Source of the DNA: Rhodobiaceae bacterium
GTDB taxonomy: Bacteria; Pseudomonadota; Alphaproteobacteria; Rhizobiales; Tepidamorphaceae
Assembly (NCBI GenBank): GCA_020637855.1
Contig: JACKJR010000002.1
Coordinates: 62,001 to 126,000, forward strand
DNA: 64,000 nt
Direction: 5' to 3'
The notes beneath the pieces were generated by a model that ran no database searches, was not told where the DNA came from, and was given only the letters and a program-made list of their open reading frames with translations. This document shows positions 63,569-64,000 of this stretch, one piece after another (position 1 is the stretch's first letter; every line of letters begins with the position of its first letter). Made by a program: the position numbers and the translations under genes.

Positions 63569-64000
63569 AAGCGTCCCGGAAACTCGTTACACGCAGGCTC
63601 CGCACCGGGCGCTGCCACTGCGAAACCGTCGCAAATTTAGCCGCTTGCGGGTAAATGCCGGCTTAAGTTCGGAGTTTTATTTCGCTCAGGTTCGGGCTGG
63701 GCTCGAACCTGTTCTCTTCTCCGGGCGATGCCGCTTGTCCGAAAACCAGCGGTGCCCGTTCCGGTCACCGGGGTTTCGGGCGGCATCGGCCAATCATGAA
63801 ATACCGTCTCATTTCCGGGATGGAAGCGTTGCCATGCGCGATAGGACGTACAAAACCTTGAGGTTGTCGGCTCTACGAACACACGGTGAGTTCAGGTCGC
63901 CCATTGACCTTCGTTGGCGTTTTGCGGGGTTCCGGGCGTAAGCCTGAACCCGGAGCGCGACTGCGCGACCGCGCACTTTTGCGCACCCTCGCGGAGCGCG
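63569..64000. other. 432 bp without a supported gene, right window edge
   Basis: I see no coding region I can support. Short inverted repeats are present: AGGTTCG/CGAACCT (63688-63694, 63704-63710) and GGGTTC/GAACCC (63928-63933, 63947-63952), and the last 45 bp are very GC-rich with GCGC words. The start region of the 1200-residue gene must lie at its left edge. Confidence 0.5.

Overview
This 64 kb window is ordinary chromosomal DNA from a high-GC alphaproteobacterium, almost certainly of the order Hyphomicrobiales (Rhizobiales). The evidence is a CckA kinase gene beside flagellar genes, TTAA-N7-TTAA (CtrA-type) sites, a GTTC-N7-GTTC LexA site at recA, the Usg protein, the F1-ATPase zeta inhibitor (DUF1476), a liv operon carrying a DUF6867-like membrane protein, a MloK1-like channel and rhizobial-type intergenic hairpin repeats. 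The genus cannot be fixed from the sequence alone. I see no rRNA, tRNA, CRISPR array, prophage or insertion sequence.

Layout. 1-3 kb: a cut-off circularly permuted ATP-grasp gene, then alpha-E, transglutaminase and Anbu (bacterial proteasome-like Ntn hydrolase) genes, a predicted peptide-ligation/proteolysis operon. 3-5 kb: beta-hydroxyacid dehydrogenase overlapping a CueR-type regulator, then usg. 4.9-13.5 kb (minus strand): a complete form II carbon-monoxide-dehydrogenase-like cluster, coxS-coxL-coxM, a terminator, then coxD, coxE, a split XdhC pair and a molybdopterin-binding/nucleotidyltransferase fusion. 13.5-14.7 kb: a 650-bp gap and a BLUF photoreceptor gene. 14.8-21.2 kb: livH-livM-livG-livF-DUF6867-livK, in which LivG carries an unusual C-terminal helix-hairpin-helix extension and livF is followed by two tandem 43-bp hairpins. 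21.2-30 kb: a divergent MFS/MerR pair with a classical 19-bp-spacer MerR promoter, a P1 peptidase, a DadA-like oxidase, DUF2259, purB, a small hydrolase, a DMT transporter and an outer-membrane barrel. 30-32.7 kb: nicotinate phosphoribosyltransferase-like, HpcH/HpaI aldolase and zeta inhibitor. 33-38.5 kb: purC-purS-DUF4336-purQ-purL-bolA-small membrane ORF-grxD. 38.5-47.4 kb: Tat-exported metallo-hydrolase, rpsD, murI, trmJ-like, an HxlR/GFA divergent pair, icd, a Kef-type antiporter and a cyclic-nucleotide-gated potassium channel. 47.4-54.6 kb: alaS, VOC protein, recA, cckA. 54.7-63.6 kb: flhB-fliR-fliQ-fliE-flgC-flgB (minus), fliO-fliP (plus) and a 1200-residue periplasmic beta-domain/TPR protein.

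How it works together. The CO-dehydrogenase-like enzyme is encoded with its own molybdenum-cofactor maturation set. The liv genes make a complete branched-chain amino-acid/amide importer. The pur genes supply IMP synthesis, with purB elsewhere in the window. The cckA-flagellar segment links a cell-cycle kinase to early flagellar genes whose promoter region carries sites for CtrA, the final target of that kinase. No obviously novel multi-gene system stands out. The best candidates for new biology are the LivG fusion, the 1200-residue protein beside fliP, the Anbu cluster, DUF4336 inside the pur operon with its apparent AUC start, and the small ORF between bolA and grxD.
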